NCBI RefSeq assembly: GCF_022810405.1
Contig: NZ_JALGQE010000003.1
Location: forward strand, 1 to 64,000
From: Rhodococcus sp. ARC_M5
Lineage (GTDB): Bacteria > Actinomycetota > Actinomycetes > Mycobacteriales > Mycobacteriaceae
DNA length: 64,000 bases
Reading direction: 5' to 3'
The translations under genes were made by a program, and so were the position numbers. Each line of letters begins with the position of its first letter. The first letter of the stretch is position 1. Positions 51,760 to 60,270 of this stretch are shown here, piece after piece. Below the pieces are notes generated by a model. That model was not told the DNA's origin and did not search any database. It saw only the letters and a list, made by a program, of their open reading frames with translations.

Positions 51760-52749
51760 GTGAGTACCGATACCGCCGCAAAGCCCGAGGCTCCGAGCCG
51801 GTTCAACGTGGGCACCATCCTGCGTGAACCCCTGCTCGGGCCGATGGCCGCGCTCCTCATCGCCGTCATCGTCTTCAGCTCGATCTCGAGCTCGTTTCTC
51901 AACCCGCAGAACGTTTCTCTGATCCTGCAGCAATCGGTGGTCGTCGGCATCCTGGCCGTCGGCCAGACGCTGATCATCCTCACCTCCGGTATCGATCTGT
52001 CGATCGGCGCGGTGGCGGTGATGGGGTCCATCGTGATGGCGCAGTCGGCCGGCGCGAACGGTCCGGTGGTCGCACTGGGGTCCACACTTGCCGTGTGCGT
52101 GGCGTTCGGCGCGATCAACGGCGGATTGGTGACGGTTCTGCGACTGCCACCGTTCATCGTCACACTCGGTACGTTCACCGCTATTCAGGCCGCCACCAGA
52201 TTGCTGGCCGGCTCCGAGACCTACCAGGTGCCGAGCGGACCTCTGACGTTGTTGGGTACCTCGTTCAAGATCGGCAGCTTCTCCACCACCTACGGCGTGG
52301 TGGTGATGCTGCTGGTGTACGCCGTGATGTGGTACGCATTGTCCCAAACCTCCTGGGGCAGGCATATTTACGCGGTCGGCGGTAGCCCGCAGGCCTCGGA
52401 TCGCTCCGGCATCAAGTCCGGTCGCGTGCTGTTCTCGGTGTACATCGTCACGGGAGTCATCGCGGCGATCGCGGCGTGGGCAGCGCTCGGACGGATCCCC
52501 AATGCCGATCCGAATGCCTATCAGAATGCCAACCTCGAATCGATCACCGCGGTGGTCATCGGTGGAACCAGCCTGTTCGGTGGCCGCGGCACCGTCATCG
52601 GCACTCTGGTCGGGACACTGATCGTCGGTGTGCTGCGCAACGGACTCACTCAGGCAGGCGTCGACAGTCTCTACCAGAACATCGCGACCGGAATTTTGGT
52701 CATCGTCGCGGTGGCCGTCGATCAATTCGCCCGTAGGAGGTCACAGTGA
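51760..52749 (+). CDS. sugar ABC transporter permease (RbsC/FrcC family)
   Basis: 329 residues from GTG 51760, about ten membrane helices. The BPD_transp_2 motif occurs in GQTLIILTSGIDLSIGAVAV and the later IGGTSLFGGRGTVIGTLVGT. It forms the channel with the single-domain ATPase encoded next (GTGA overlap at 52746-52749). The 34-bp gap from the binding protein gene shows an operon. Substrate class is a monosaccharide; identity is not readable from the permease. Confidence 0.92.
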   Translation: MSTDTAAKPEAPSRFNVGTILREPLLGPMAALLIAVIVFSSISSSFLNPQNVSLILQQSVVVGILAVGQTLIILTSGIDLSIGAVAVMGSIVMAQSAGANGPVVALGSTLAVCVAFGAINGGLVTVLRLPPFIVTLGTFTAIQAATRLLAGSETYQVPSGPLTLLGTSFKIGSFSTTYGVVVMLLVYAVMWYALSQTSWGRHIYAVGGSPQASDRSGIKSGRVLFSVYIVTGVIAAIAAWAALGRIPNADPNAYQNANLESITAVVIGGTSLFGGRGTVIGTLVGTLIVGVLRNGLTQAGVDSLYQNIATGILVIVAVAVDQFARRRSQ

Positions 52750-53528
52750 ACGCTCCCCTCGCTCTGGAAGCGCGTGGTCTGGTCAAGACCTACGGCAGCG
52801 TGACGGCCATCAACGGTGCAGATTTCGAGTTGCGGGCCGGTGAGGTACTGGCGGTGATCGGCGACAACGGCGCCGGAAAGTCCAGTCTCATCAAAGCGTT
52901 GGCCGGTGCCGTGATTCCCGACTCGGGCGAGATCCTGATGAACGGATCGCCGGTGTCGTTCAAGAACACCCGTGACGCACGCGCGGCCGGCATCGAGACG
53001 GTCTATCAGGACCTGGCCGTCATACCGGCGCTCGACATCGCCTCGAACGTCTATCTGGGACGCGAGATCAAGCGTAAAGGGATCAGCGGCAGTATCTTTC
53101 GGCGTCTGGACATGCCGAGGATGCGGGAGGAGTCGTCGAAGCATCTGCAGGACCTGAAGATCGGCATCAAGTCGGTCAATCAGGCAGTGGAGACGCTTTC
53201 GGGTGGTCAGCGTCAGGGCGTGGCAGTTGCACGCGCGGCGGCGTTCGGGCGCGGAGTGATCATCATGGACGAGCCGACGGCCGCACTGGGTGTGCGGGAG
53301 TCGGGCATGGTGATCGATCTGATTCGCACGATCCGCGACCGGGGCATACCCGTGGTGCTCATCAGCCACGACATGCCGCACGTGTTCGAGGTCGCCGATC
53401 GAATTCACATCCACCGCCTCGGCAAGCGCGCAGGCGTCGTGAATCCGAAGAACCGCACCATGTCCGAGGTCGTCGCGCTCATGACCGGCGCGGAGGAGCC
53501 GACCGACGATGAACGCGCCGGCCGCTGA
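52746..53528 (+). CDS. sugar ABC transporter ATP-binding protein (FrcA-like, single domain)
   Basis: 260 residues with one nucleotide-binding domain, unlike the double-domain RbsA/XylG: Walker A VIGDNGAGKSSLIKALAG, signature TLSGGQRQGVAVARAAAFG and Walker B VIIMDEPTAALGVRES. Single-domain members are the Frc type known for fructose/mannose/ribose import in rhizobia. It overlaps the PfkB gene by 20 bases, so transport and phosphorylation are tightly linked. Confidence 0.92.
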   Translation: MNAPLALEARGLVKTYGSVTAINGADFELRAGEVLAVIGDNGAGKSSLIKALAGAVIPDSGEILMNGSPVSFKNTRDARAAGIETVYQDLAVIPALDIASNVYLGREIKRKGISGSIFRRLDMPRMREESSKHLQDLKIGIKSVNQAVETLSGGQRQGVAVARAAAFGRGVIIMDEPTAALGVRESGMVIDLIRTIRDRGIPVVLISHDMPHVFEVADRIHIHRLGKRAGVVNPKNRTMSEVVALMTGAEEPTDDERAGR

Positions 53529-54447
53529 ATCGACCCGTCCGGTCGGAGTTTTCGTCGGCCTGGCGACACTCGACGTCATCCATCGAGTGTCGGCAGCGCC
53601 GGCACCCAACCAGAAGATCACCTCGAGCGCCCAGTTCGTCGCGGCGGGAGGTCCGGCCGCCAACGCGGCCGTCACCTTCGCCGCGTTGGGCGGCACAGCC
53701 GTGCTCGTCACCGCCCTCGGCGACGACCCGGTGGCTGCGCTGGTCAAGGCCGACCTGACGGCCTTCGGTGTAAGGGTGATCGACGCGGCCGAGGGTTCCA
53801 CCAGGTCGGTGCCGGTCTCGGCGGTGACGGTGATCGAATCGACCGGTGACCGGTCGGTCGTCTCGGCCGACGCCGTGAACTCCGACGCCTCGCCCCCGGC
53901 GGATCTCGAGGCCGTCGTCGCCGGTGCCGACGTCGTTCTCGTCGACGGGCACCACCCCCTGATCGCCTGCGCCGCCGCGGAACATGCGGCGGCGCGGGTT
54001 ACCACGTTGGTCGTGGACGCCGGTCGCTGGAAACCGGTGATGAGCGAGCTGGTCCCACACGCCACGGACATGGTGTGCTCGGCCGACTTTCGCGCTCCCG
54101 GTACCTCGGACACGACGACGACTGCCGCGGCACTCGTTGCATCCGGTGTTCGGACCGTCGTCACCACCCACGGCGGCGAGCCCGTCGAATGGTGGTCCGA
54201 CGGCTCATCGGGATCGGTCGACGTCGAGCCCGTTGCAGTAGTCGATACTCTGGGAGCCGGGGATGCGTTCCACGGCGCGTATGCCTACTACTCCACGCAG
54301 CCGGGTTCCCTTGCCGAGCGCATCGACAGGTCGGCTCACGTTGCCGCACTGCGTTGCTCGGTGATCGGGCCCCGAGTGTGGCTACGCCAACTTTCCGCTG
54401 ACACCCTGACTACCCACGGACTCGAAAGCGACAACGGTGAGCATTGA
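53509..54447 (+). CDS. PfkB-family sugar kinase
   Basis: 312 residues of the ribokinase fold. N-terminal GLATLDVIHRV, the first PfkB signature AAGGPAANAAVTFAALGG and the second with the catalytic base and anion hole, VVDTLGAGDAFHGAYAYY (Asp in GAGDAF). It phosphorylates the imported sugar or a sugar phosphate with ATP. It sits between the transporter and a second P-loop kinase. Fructose, a ketohexose or ketose phosphate would suit the aldolase downstream. Confidence 0.9.
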   Translation: MNAPAAESTRPVGVFVGLATLDVIHRVSAAPAPNQKITSSAQFVAAGGPAANAAVTFAALGGTAVLVTALGDDPVAALVKADLTAFGVRVIDAAEGSTRSVPVSAVTVIESTGDRSVVSADAVNSDASPPADLEAVVAGADVVLVDGHHPLIACAAAEHAAARVTTLVVDAGRWKPVMSELVPHATDMVCSADFRAPGTSDTTTTAAALVASGVRTVVTTHGGEPVEWWSDGSSGSVDVEPVAVVDTLGAGDAFHGAYAYYSTQPGSLAERIDRSAHVAALRCSVIGPRVWLRQLSADTLTTHGLESDNGEH

Positions 54448-55087
54448 CCAGGACGTACAGGAAGCCACCCTCGAAGAACTCGTGGAGTTGGCGCGCACGC
54501 TGGCCGTACCTGGTGAGCGGCGCATACTCGGCCTGACCGGTGCACCCGGTGCCGGGAAGTCCACTGTGGCTCAGCAACTCGTCGACGCGCTCGGGCCGGA
54601 ACTCGCGGTACTCGTTCCGATGGACGGATTCCACCTCGCCAACGAAGTGTTGATCGAGCTGGGCCGGCTCGACCGCAAGGGTGCCCACGACACCTTCGAC
54701 GACGACGGCTACGCGCGGTTGATCGCCGCCGTTCACGATCAGCGGCCGGGCGGCCCCCTGGTGTACGCGCCGAGGTTTCGGCGCGAGATCGAGGAGTCGA
54801 TCGGGTCCGCCATCCCGGTGCCGTCGACCGTCCCGCTCGTCATCACCGAGGGCAACTATCTGTTGATGGAGTCCGACGCGTGGCCCGCGGCACGGGCGAT
54901 GATCGACGAAGTCTGGTTTTTGGCTCCGCACACGAGGGTTCGGCACGAGCGTCTGGTGGCCCGGCACGAGGCGTACGGAAAATCGCACGAGGACGCGGAG
55001 TTCTGGGCACTCGGCTCGGACGAACGCAACGCGGAACTGATCGGGTCGACTGCGCGCCGCGCCGACCGAATCCTGCGGCTGACATGA
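54437..55087 (+). CDS. P-loop nucleoside/sugar kinase (uridine kinase/FrcK-like)
   Basis: 216 residues from GTG 54437. Walker A GLTGAPGAGKSTVAQQLVDA, substrate region LVPMDGFHLANEVLIELGRL, FDDDGYARLIAAV and Tyr/Arg-rich VYAPRFRREIEES. The family includes uridine kinase, pantothenate kinase and FrcK of the rhizobial fructose ABC locus, which is the closest parallel in context. Two kinases next to an aldolase suggest stepwise phosphorylation to a bisphosphate, although either could serve another sugar. It overlaps the PfkB gene by 11 bases. Confidence 0.85.
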   Translation: MSIDQDVQEATLEELVELARTLAVPGERRILGLTGAPGAGKSTVAQQLVDALGPELAVLVPMDGFHLANEVLIELGRLDRKGAHDTFDDDGYARLIAAVHDQRPGGPLVYAPRFRREIEESIGSAIPVPSTVPLVITEGNYLLMESDAWPAARAMIDEVWFLAPHTRVRHERLVARHEAYGKSHEDAEFWALGSDERNAELIGSTARRADRILRLT

Positions 55088-55132
55088 CGATTCCGCAGAG
55101 CCTCGAGACACGACAGCGCTGGGCCGACTGAT

Positions 55133-56161
55133 ATGCCCACGATGGATGACGTCGCTCGCCTGGCAGGGGTGTCGGTTTCGACCGTCTCGCACGTGCTCAA
55201 CGGAACACGCAACGTCAATCCCGCCACCCGGCAACGCGTCGACGCGGCGATTCTCGAGATCGGATACCGTCGCAACGTCGTTGCTCGATCGCTCGCGGCG
55301 GGCCGAACTCACACCGTGGGACTGTCCATCGCCGCGTTGACGAACCCGTACTTCGGCAGCCTCGTCCATGCCGTCGAGCGTCGGTTGTCCGAGGCCGGAT
55401 ACGTGTTGATTCTCGGCGATTCGCACGACGAGCCGCAGTCCGAGCGGAGGGTGACGGACTCGCTGTTGGACCGCCAGGTCGACGGTATGATTCTCGCGCC
55501 CGCGGCTGGATCGGAAGTCTCCACGATCCCGGAGATCGTCCGCAGCGGAACGCCTCTGGTGTTGATCGACCGAATGCTCGACGTGCCGTGCGATCAGGTC
55601 GGCCCGGAGAACGACGCGTCGGCGTACGAGCTCACCGCCCATCTCCTCGATTCCGGCCATCGACGCATCGCGATCGTCCGCGGCATCGAGGGAATCTCCT
55701 CGACGACAGAACGATTCGACGGCTATGCCCGTGCACTGGCCGATCGAGGTATCGAGCTGGACCTCCGGTTGGTCGTCGACGGGCGGTCCAACGTCGAGGT
55801 GGCCGAGTCCCGGGTGCGCGAGCTGATGTCCGGTCCGCATCGGCCGTCGGCTCTGGTGTCGATGAACAACTCGATGACGATCGGATCGCTGAAAGCCGTT
55901 CGTGGCCTTGGCTTGTCGATCCCCGCAGATCTCGCCTTCGTGTGCTACGACGACTTCGAGTGGTCGGACCTGTTCGAGCCCCGGCTCACAGCGGCCGCTC
56001 AGGACGTGCAGACGATCGGCCGAACCGCAGCCGACCTCGTGCTACGGCGTATCGAGGGACACGAGGACGCGCCTCGATCCATCCGTGTACCGACCACCTT
56101 CACCCATCGAAATTCCTGCGGCTGTACGGCAGCAGACAAGCCGGTCGCACCCCGAAGATAG
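55133..56161 (+). CDS. LacI-family transcriptional regulator
   Basis: 342 residues. HTH TMDDVARLAGVSVSTVSHVL and hinge helix region (NVVARSLAAGRTHTVG) are followed by a periplasmic-binding-like sugar domain (LVLIDRMLDVPCDQVGPEND; DLAFVCYDDFEWSDLFEPRL). It lies inside the operon between the kinases and the aldolase, so it is transcribed with its targets. It likely binds the palindrome at 50654-50663 and is released by a sugar or sugar phosphate. The C-terminal HRNSCGC is usual for the branch. Confidence 0.92.
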   Translation: MPTMDDVARLAGVSVSTVSHVLNGTRNVNPATRQRVDAAILEIGYRRNVVARSLAAGRTHTVGLSIAALTNPYFGSLVHAVERRLSEAGYVLILGDSHDEPQSERRVTDSLLDRQVDGMILAPAAGSEVSTIPEIVRSGTPLVLIDRMLDVPCDQVGPENDASAYELTAHLLDSGHRRIAIVRGIEGISSTTERFDGYARALADRGIELDLRLVVDGRSNVEVAESRVRELMSGPHRPSALVSMNNSMTIGSLKAVRGLGLSIPADLAFVCYDDFEWSDLFEPRLTAAAQDVQTIGRTAADLVLRRIEGHEDAPRSIRVPTTFTHRNSCGCTAADKPVAPRR

Positions 56162-56169
56162 GACAGCTC

Positions 56170-57192
56170 ATGCCGATTGCCAGTCCGGAGCAGTACAAAG
56201 CCATGCTGGACCGCGCCAAGGAAGGCGGGTTCGCGTACCCGTCGATCAATGTCACCGGCTCGCAGACACTCAACGCTGCGCTTCAGGGATTCGCCGAAGC
56301 CGAGAGCGACGGCATCATTCAGGTGTCGGTCGGTACCGCGCTCTACCTGTCCGGCAATGCGGTGCAGAACCGCTTCGCCGGCTCCAAGGCGCTCGCGCAG
56401 TACGCCCACGAAGTGGCGCAACACTATTCGATCTCGGTGGCACTGCACACCGATCACTGCCCCGCCGAGAACCTCGACGACTGGGTCCGGCCATTGCTGG
56501 CCGACGCGATCGAACGCCGCGGCCGAGGACTGGAACCGCTGTACCAATCGCACATGTGGGACGGCTCGGCGGTGCCGCTGGACGAGAACCTGCGGATCGC
56601 GCGCGAGTTGCTCGACCTGTCGGTGGAGGCGAACACCATTCTGGAGATCGAAGTGGGAGTGATCGGCGGCGAGGAAGACGGGGTGTCACACGAGATCAAC
56701 GAACAGCTGTACTCGACGGTCGACGACGCTCGCGCCACGATTGCCGCGCTCGGTGCGGGGGAGCGCGGTCGCTACATGACGGCTCTGACCTTCGGCAACG
56801 TCCACGGCGTCTACAACCCCGACTCGGTACATCTGCGACCCGAGATCCTCGACGAGATCCAGTCCGTCGTCGGAGCCGAGACCGGTAAGGACAAGCCCTT
56901 CGATCTGGTGTTCCACGGCGGATCGGGTTCCAGCGCAGAGGACATCGCCTCCGCTGTCGCCAGCGGGGTGATCAAGATGAACATCGACACCGACACTCAA
57001 TACGCCTTCACCAGATCGATCGCCGGACACATGATCAGCAAATACGATCAGGTCCTCAAAGTCGATGGCGAGTACGGAAACAAGAAGGCGTACGACCCCC
57101 GCTCCTGGGGCAAGCCCGCCGAGACGGCCATGGCAGCTCGGGTGGTCGAGGCCACGCAGATGCTCGGTTCGGCGGGTCGCACGATGCGCTGA
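56170..57192 (+). CDS. class II fructose-bisphosphate aldolase (operon paralogue)
   Basis: 340 residues from ATG 56170. The zinc-dependent aldolase has metal ligands His in LHTDHCPAENLDDWV, then EIEVGVIGGEEDGV, a His in FGNVHGVYN and the phosphate loop FHGGSGSSAEDIASAV followed by KMNIDTDTQYAF. It splits a ketose bisphosphate to dihydroxyacetone phosphate and an aldehyde phosphate. Because it ends a sugar-uptake operon just 8 bp after lacI, it is probably a dedicated copy beside the housekeeping fba (the latter not seen here). Substrate may be fructose-, tagatose- or another ketose bisphosphate. Confidence 0.9.
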   Translation: MPIASPEQYKAMLDRAKEGGFAYPSINVTGSQTLNAALQGFAEAESDGIIQVSVGTALYLSGNAVQNRFAGSKALAQYAHEVAQHYSISVALHTDHCPAENLDDWVRPLLADAIERRGRGLEPLYQSHMWDGSAVPLDENLRIARELLDLSVEANTILEIEVGVIGGEEDGVSHEINEQLYSTVDDARATIAALGAGERGRYMTALTFGNVHGVYNPDSVHLRPEILDEIQSVVGAETGKDKPFDLVFHGGSGSSAEDIASAVASGVIKMNIDTDTQYAFTRSIAGHMISKYDQVLKVDGEYGNKKAYDPRSWGKPAETAMAARVVEATQMLGSAGRTMR

Positions 57193-57287
57193 GAACTTTT
57201 TGCGCCGAACGTGTCGAAATCTGCGGACCGGTTCCGTCCCAGGGTCGAATGCGGCAAGAATGGCCGCATCGAACGTCAGGAGACATC

Positions 57288-57695
57288 ATGGCCAAGTACC
57301 TCATGCTCAAGCATTACCGCGGCGCTCCTGAGCCGATCAACAGCGTCCCGATGGACCGGTGGACGCCTGCGGAGGTGCACGCCCACATTCAGTTCATGCA
57401 GGATTTCGCCGCCGAACTCGAAGCCACCGGAGAGTTCGTCGACGCTCAGGCCCTGGCTCCCGAGGGGACCTGGGTGAGCTCCGGCGGTGAGGGCAAGCCA
57501 CCGGTCACCGACGGTCCGTTCGCCGAGACGAAGGATCTCATCGCAGGCTGGATGATCATCGACGTCGAGAGCTACGAGCGGGCGCTCGAGCTCGCCGGAC
57601 AGCTGTCGGCCGCGCCGGGAGCAGGCGGCCAACCGATTCACGAATGGCTCGAACTGCGTCCGTTCATGGAGGCTCCTCCCACCATCGCCGACTGA
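57288..57695 (+). CDS. DGPF/YCII-domain protein, ECF42 partner
   Basis: 135 residues. The family is named for the motif seen here in PPVTDGPFAETKDLIAGWMI. The fold is a small ferredoxin-like YCII domain with a conserved Asp/Glu/Lys set; no reaction is firmly known. GTCAGGAGACATC precedes ATG 57288. It sits 8 bp before an ECF42 sigma factor gene, the hallmark context for this group, where the sigma factor usually controls the DGPF gene. Confidence 0.9.
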   Translation: MAKYLMLKHYRGAPEPINSVPMDRWTPAEVHAHIQFMQDFAAELEATGEFVDAQALAPEGTWVSSGGEGKPPVTDGPFAETKDLIAGWMIIDVESYERALELAGQLSAAPGAGGQPIHEWLELRPFMEAPPTIAD

Positions 57696-57703
57696 CGATC
57701 GCC

Positions 57704-58840
57704 ATGGACCCCCAGGTGCTGCGGGCATCGACACCCGCGGTGATCGGCGTCCTCGTCCACCGCGGAGCAGACTTCGCGTCGGCCGAGGACGCCGTACAGG
57801 AGGCGATGCTCGAGGCGACCTCCACATGGGTCGACCGAGTGCCGACCGATCCGAAGGGTTGGCTGGTGACCGTCGCGTGGCGAAAGTTTCTGGACGCGCA
57901 GCGCTCCGAGAAGGCGCGACGAGCCCGCGAGTATCGAGTCGCTGCCCAACCGGATCCCGGCAGTGTGGGCGGCGTCGACGACACGTTGCAGTTGTTCTTC
58001 CTGTGCGCGCATCCCTCGCTCGGTCCGGCGGCAGCGGTGGCACTGACGCTGCGTGCCGTCGGGGGATTGACGACACGGCAGATCGCGCAGGCGTATCTGG
58101 TGCCGGAGAAGACCATGGCGCAACGCATCAGCCGAGCCAAACGCACAGTGCGCGACGTGCGTTTCGACGCGCCCGGTGATGTCGGGACGGTGCGGCGGGT
58201 GCTGTATCTCGTCTTCAACGAGGGGTACACCGGGGACGTCGACCTTGCGGCGGAGGCGATCCGCTTGACTCGGCAGTTGTCGACGCTGTCCGAGGACGAG
58301 GAAACGGCCGGACTGTTGGCGCTGATGTTGCTGCATCACGCGCGGCGCTCGGCGAGGACCGGATCCGACGGCCACATCATCCCTCTCGCCGAGCAGGACC
58401 GATCTCGTTGGGACACAACGCTGATAGCGAAGGGAGTGTGGATTCTGCAGGCAGCGCTCGCGCAGGATCGGTTGGGCGAGTTTCAGGCTCAGGCGGCCAT
58501 CGCCGCCCTGCACGCCGATGCGACGACTGTGGAGGAGACCGACTGGCTGCAGATAGTCGAGTGGTACGACGAGTTGCTCGCTCTCACCGACAGCTCCGTC
58601 GTGCGACTCAATCGAGCGGTGGCGATCGGGGAAGCCGACGGTCCGGCGGCGGGGCTCGAGGCACTGGGCGAGGTCGATCCGGCCGTCCCGCGGCACACGG
58701 CGGCGGCCGCGTATCTGTGCGAGAAGTCGGGTGATCTGCTGCGTGCCGCCGAGTTGTACGCGCAGGCGGCGGAGAAGGCGTCGTCGATTCCCGAGCGGCA
58801 CCATCTGACGCTGCAGGCCGCGCGGATCAGGGCCAGCTGA
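57704..58840 (+). CDS. ECF sigma factor of the ECF42 group
   Basis: 378 residues, about double a plain ECF factor. The sigma2 region (FASAEDAVQEAMLEATSTWV), sigma4 HTH (LTTRQIAQAYLVPEKTMAQR) and a long C-terminal TPR-like helical domain (DUF6596; LLALMLLHHARRSAR; VVRLNRAVAIGEADGPAAGL) define ECF42. There is no anti-sigma gene; the C-terminal extension is thought to control activity. It pairs with the DGPF protein. The promoter it reads was not identified by eye. Confidence 0.93.
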   Translation: MDPQVLRASTPAVIGVLVHRGADFASAEDAVQEAMLEATSTWVDRVPTDPKGWLVTVAWRKFLDAQRSEKARRAREYRVAAQPDPGSVGGVDDTLQLFFLCAHPSLGPAAAVALTLRAVGGLTTRQIAQAYLVPEKTMAQRISRAKRTVRDVRFDAPGDVGTVRRVLYLVFNEGYTGDVDLAAEAIRLTRQLSTLSEDEETAGLLALMLLHHARRSARTGSDGHIIPLAEQDRSRWDTTLIAKGVWILQAALAQDRLGEFQAQAAIAALHADATTVEETDWLQIVEWYDELLALTDSSVVRLNRAVAIGEADGPAAGLEALGEVDPAVPRHTAAAAYLCEKSGDLLRAAELYAQAAEKASSIPERHHLTLQAARIRAS

Positions 58841-58920
58841 GACCTGCGACCAACCAACGGACCGATCGGTTTCGTAATCCGATCGTTAGCGATCGAAAGC
58901 TGAATTCGTGCAACCCTCGT

Positions 58921-59943
58921 ATGGTGCTGAAGTTGCCAATGGGACAGATGAGGAACAAACAGAGTCGCTCGGCCTCGGTGGTGACGGTCCTTGCGGTGGC
59001 GGCGATGCTGATGACCGGAACGTCGGCGCAGGCGTTGCCCGGCAACTCGGGATCGGCCGATGCGGCTGCGGGAGCCATCGGTATCCATCAGGTGTCGGCC
59101 ACCCGCGCGGTGCTGAACGTGTTCTCCCCGTCCATGAATCGGGTCATCTCCAATGAGGTGCTGCATTCGCCCGACGGTGGACCAGCGCCCACTCTGGTAC
59201 TGCTCAACGGCGCGCTCGGCAACGAGGACGGCGTGGGGTGGCTCAACAACTCCGGCGTCGAACAGTTCTTTCTGGACAAGAACGTCACGGTCGTCGCGCC
59301 CATCGGCGGGCGCTTCAGTTTCTACACCGATTGGCAGACTACGGATCCGGTGCTCGGCAGCAACATGTGGCAGACCTACCTCAGCCGCGAATTGCCTGCC
59401 GCCGTCGACGCGGCCTACGGATCCACCGGTAGGCGCGGCGTCGCCGGGCTGTCGATGAGTGGTGGGCCCGCCCTCGACCTGGCGATCCAGGCTCCGGACG
59501 TGTTCGACGCGGCCGCGTCGTTCAGTGGATGCCCGGCCCCGTCCAACCCGCTTGCCACTGCTGGGATCTCGGCGATGATCGCCGGCGGGCTCAACAACCC
59601 CTTCAACATGTGGGGTCTGCCGGGAAGCCAGGGATGGCGGGATCACGACCCGTCGCTCAACGTCGAGCGGCTACGCGGCACCGCGGTCTATGTCAGCTCG
59701 TCCCGTGGACTACCCGGACCGGTGGATCGCATTCCCGAGGGCGCGATCCCGCCGTTCGGGGGAATGGCGGTCGAAGCGATGGTCAACCATTGCACGTCGA
59801 TCTTCGTCGACGCCCTGCGCCGAGCCGACGTGCCGGCGACGGTGTCCATGCGTGGGGAGGGCGCACACACCTGGCCGTTGTTCGAGGATCAGTTGCGCGA
59901 GGCCTGGTTCACCACTCTGGCACCGGCTCTCGGAACCAGGTGA
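58921..59943 (+). CDS. antigen-85-like mycolyltransferase/esterase
   Basis: 340 residues. A Sec signal peptide (SVVTVLAVAAMLMTGTSAQA, cut after AQA) leads into an esterase-D/antigen 85 fold: TLVLLNGALGNEDGVGWLNN, nucleophile in GLSMSGGPALDLA, and His in GEGAHTWPLFEDQL. Such enzymes transfer mycolic acids onto arabinogalactan or trehalose outside the cell. The ATG at 58921 (or 58939/58948) is uncertain. Presence of this enzyme supports a mycolate-containing host. It is monocistronic. Confidence 0.88.
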   Translation: MVLKLPMGQMRNKQSRSASVVTVLAVAAMLMTGTSAQALPGNSGSADAAAGAIGIHQVSATRAVLNVFSPSMNRVISNEVLHSPDGGPAPTLVLLNGALGNEDGVGWLNNSGVEQFFLDKNVTVVAPIGGRFSFYTDWQTTDPVLGSNMWQTYLSRELPAAVDAAYGSTGRRGVAGLSMSGGPALDLAIQAPDVFDAAASFSGCPAPSNPLATAGISAMIAGGLNNPFNMWGLPGSQGWRDHDPSLNVERLRGTAVYVSSSRGLPGPVDRIPEGAIPPFGGMAVEAMVNHCTSIFVDALRRADVPATVSMRGEGAHTWPLFEDQLREAWFTTLAPALGTR

Positions 59944-60003
59944 TTGCACCGAGACCGTCGCGGGTACGCGTCCGTGGACAGCACCGACGAAGGGACCACG
60001 TAC

Positions 60004-60219
60004 ATGTCGAAGGACGAACTGCACAAGGGCGACAAGGTCGAATGGCAGACCCACGGCACCACGACCGAGGGTGAGGTGGTGGAGAAGATCACCTCCGAGA
60101 CCGAAGCTGCAGGCCGAACCGTGAAGGCCTCGAAGGACGAACCGCAGTATCGCGTCGAGAGCGACAAGTCGGGCAAGGACGCGGTGCACAAGCCGGAGTC
60201 GCTCGACAAGAAGAACTGA
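60004..60219 (+). CDS. DUF2945 (HVA1/TUDOR-like) small protein
   Basis: 71 residues: MSKDELHKGDKVEWQTHGTT, then a lysine/glutamate-rich tail ending PESLDKKN. The family is a single SH3/tudor-like barrel of unknown role, common in actinobacteria and fungi. CGAAGGGA before ATG 60004 fixes the start, while an upstream in-frame region (59944-60003) is not needed. It is followed by a strong terminator shared with the convergent papain-like gene. Confidence 0.85.
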   Translation: MSKDELHKGDKVEWQTHGTTTEGEVVEKITSETEAAGRTVKASKDEPQYRVESDKSGKDAVHKPESLDKKN

Positions 60220-60230
60220 CGATCGAAGTT

Positions 60231-60265
60231 CGCTGCGCCCCGAGTCTTGGACTCGGGGCGCAGCG
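60231..60265. terminator. bidirectional strong hairpin terminator
   Basis: A 16-bp perfect stem, CGCTGCGCCCCGAGTC (60231-60246) and GACTCGGGGCGCAGCG (60250-60265), with a 3-nt loop and T-rich flanks on the right (TCTTCTC). It lies between two convergent genes ending at 60219 and 60271. Confidence 0.85.
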
Positions 60266-60270
60266 TCTTC

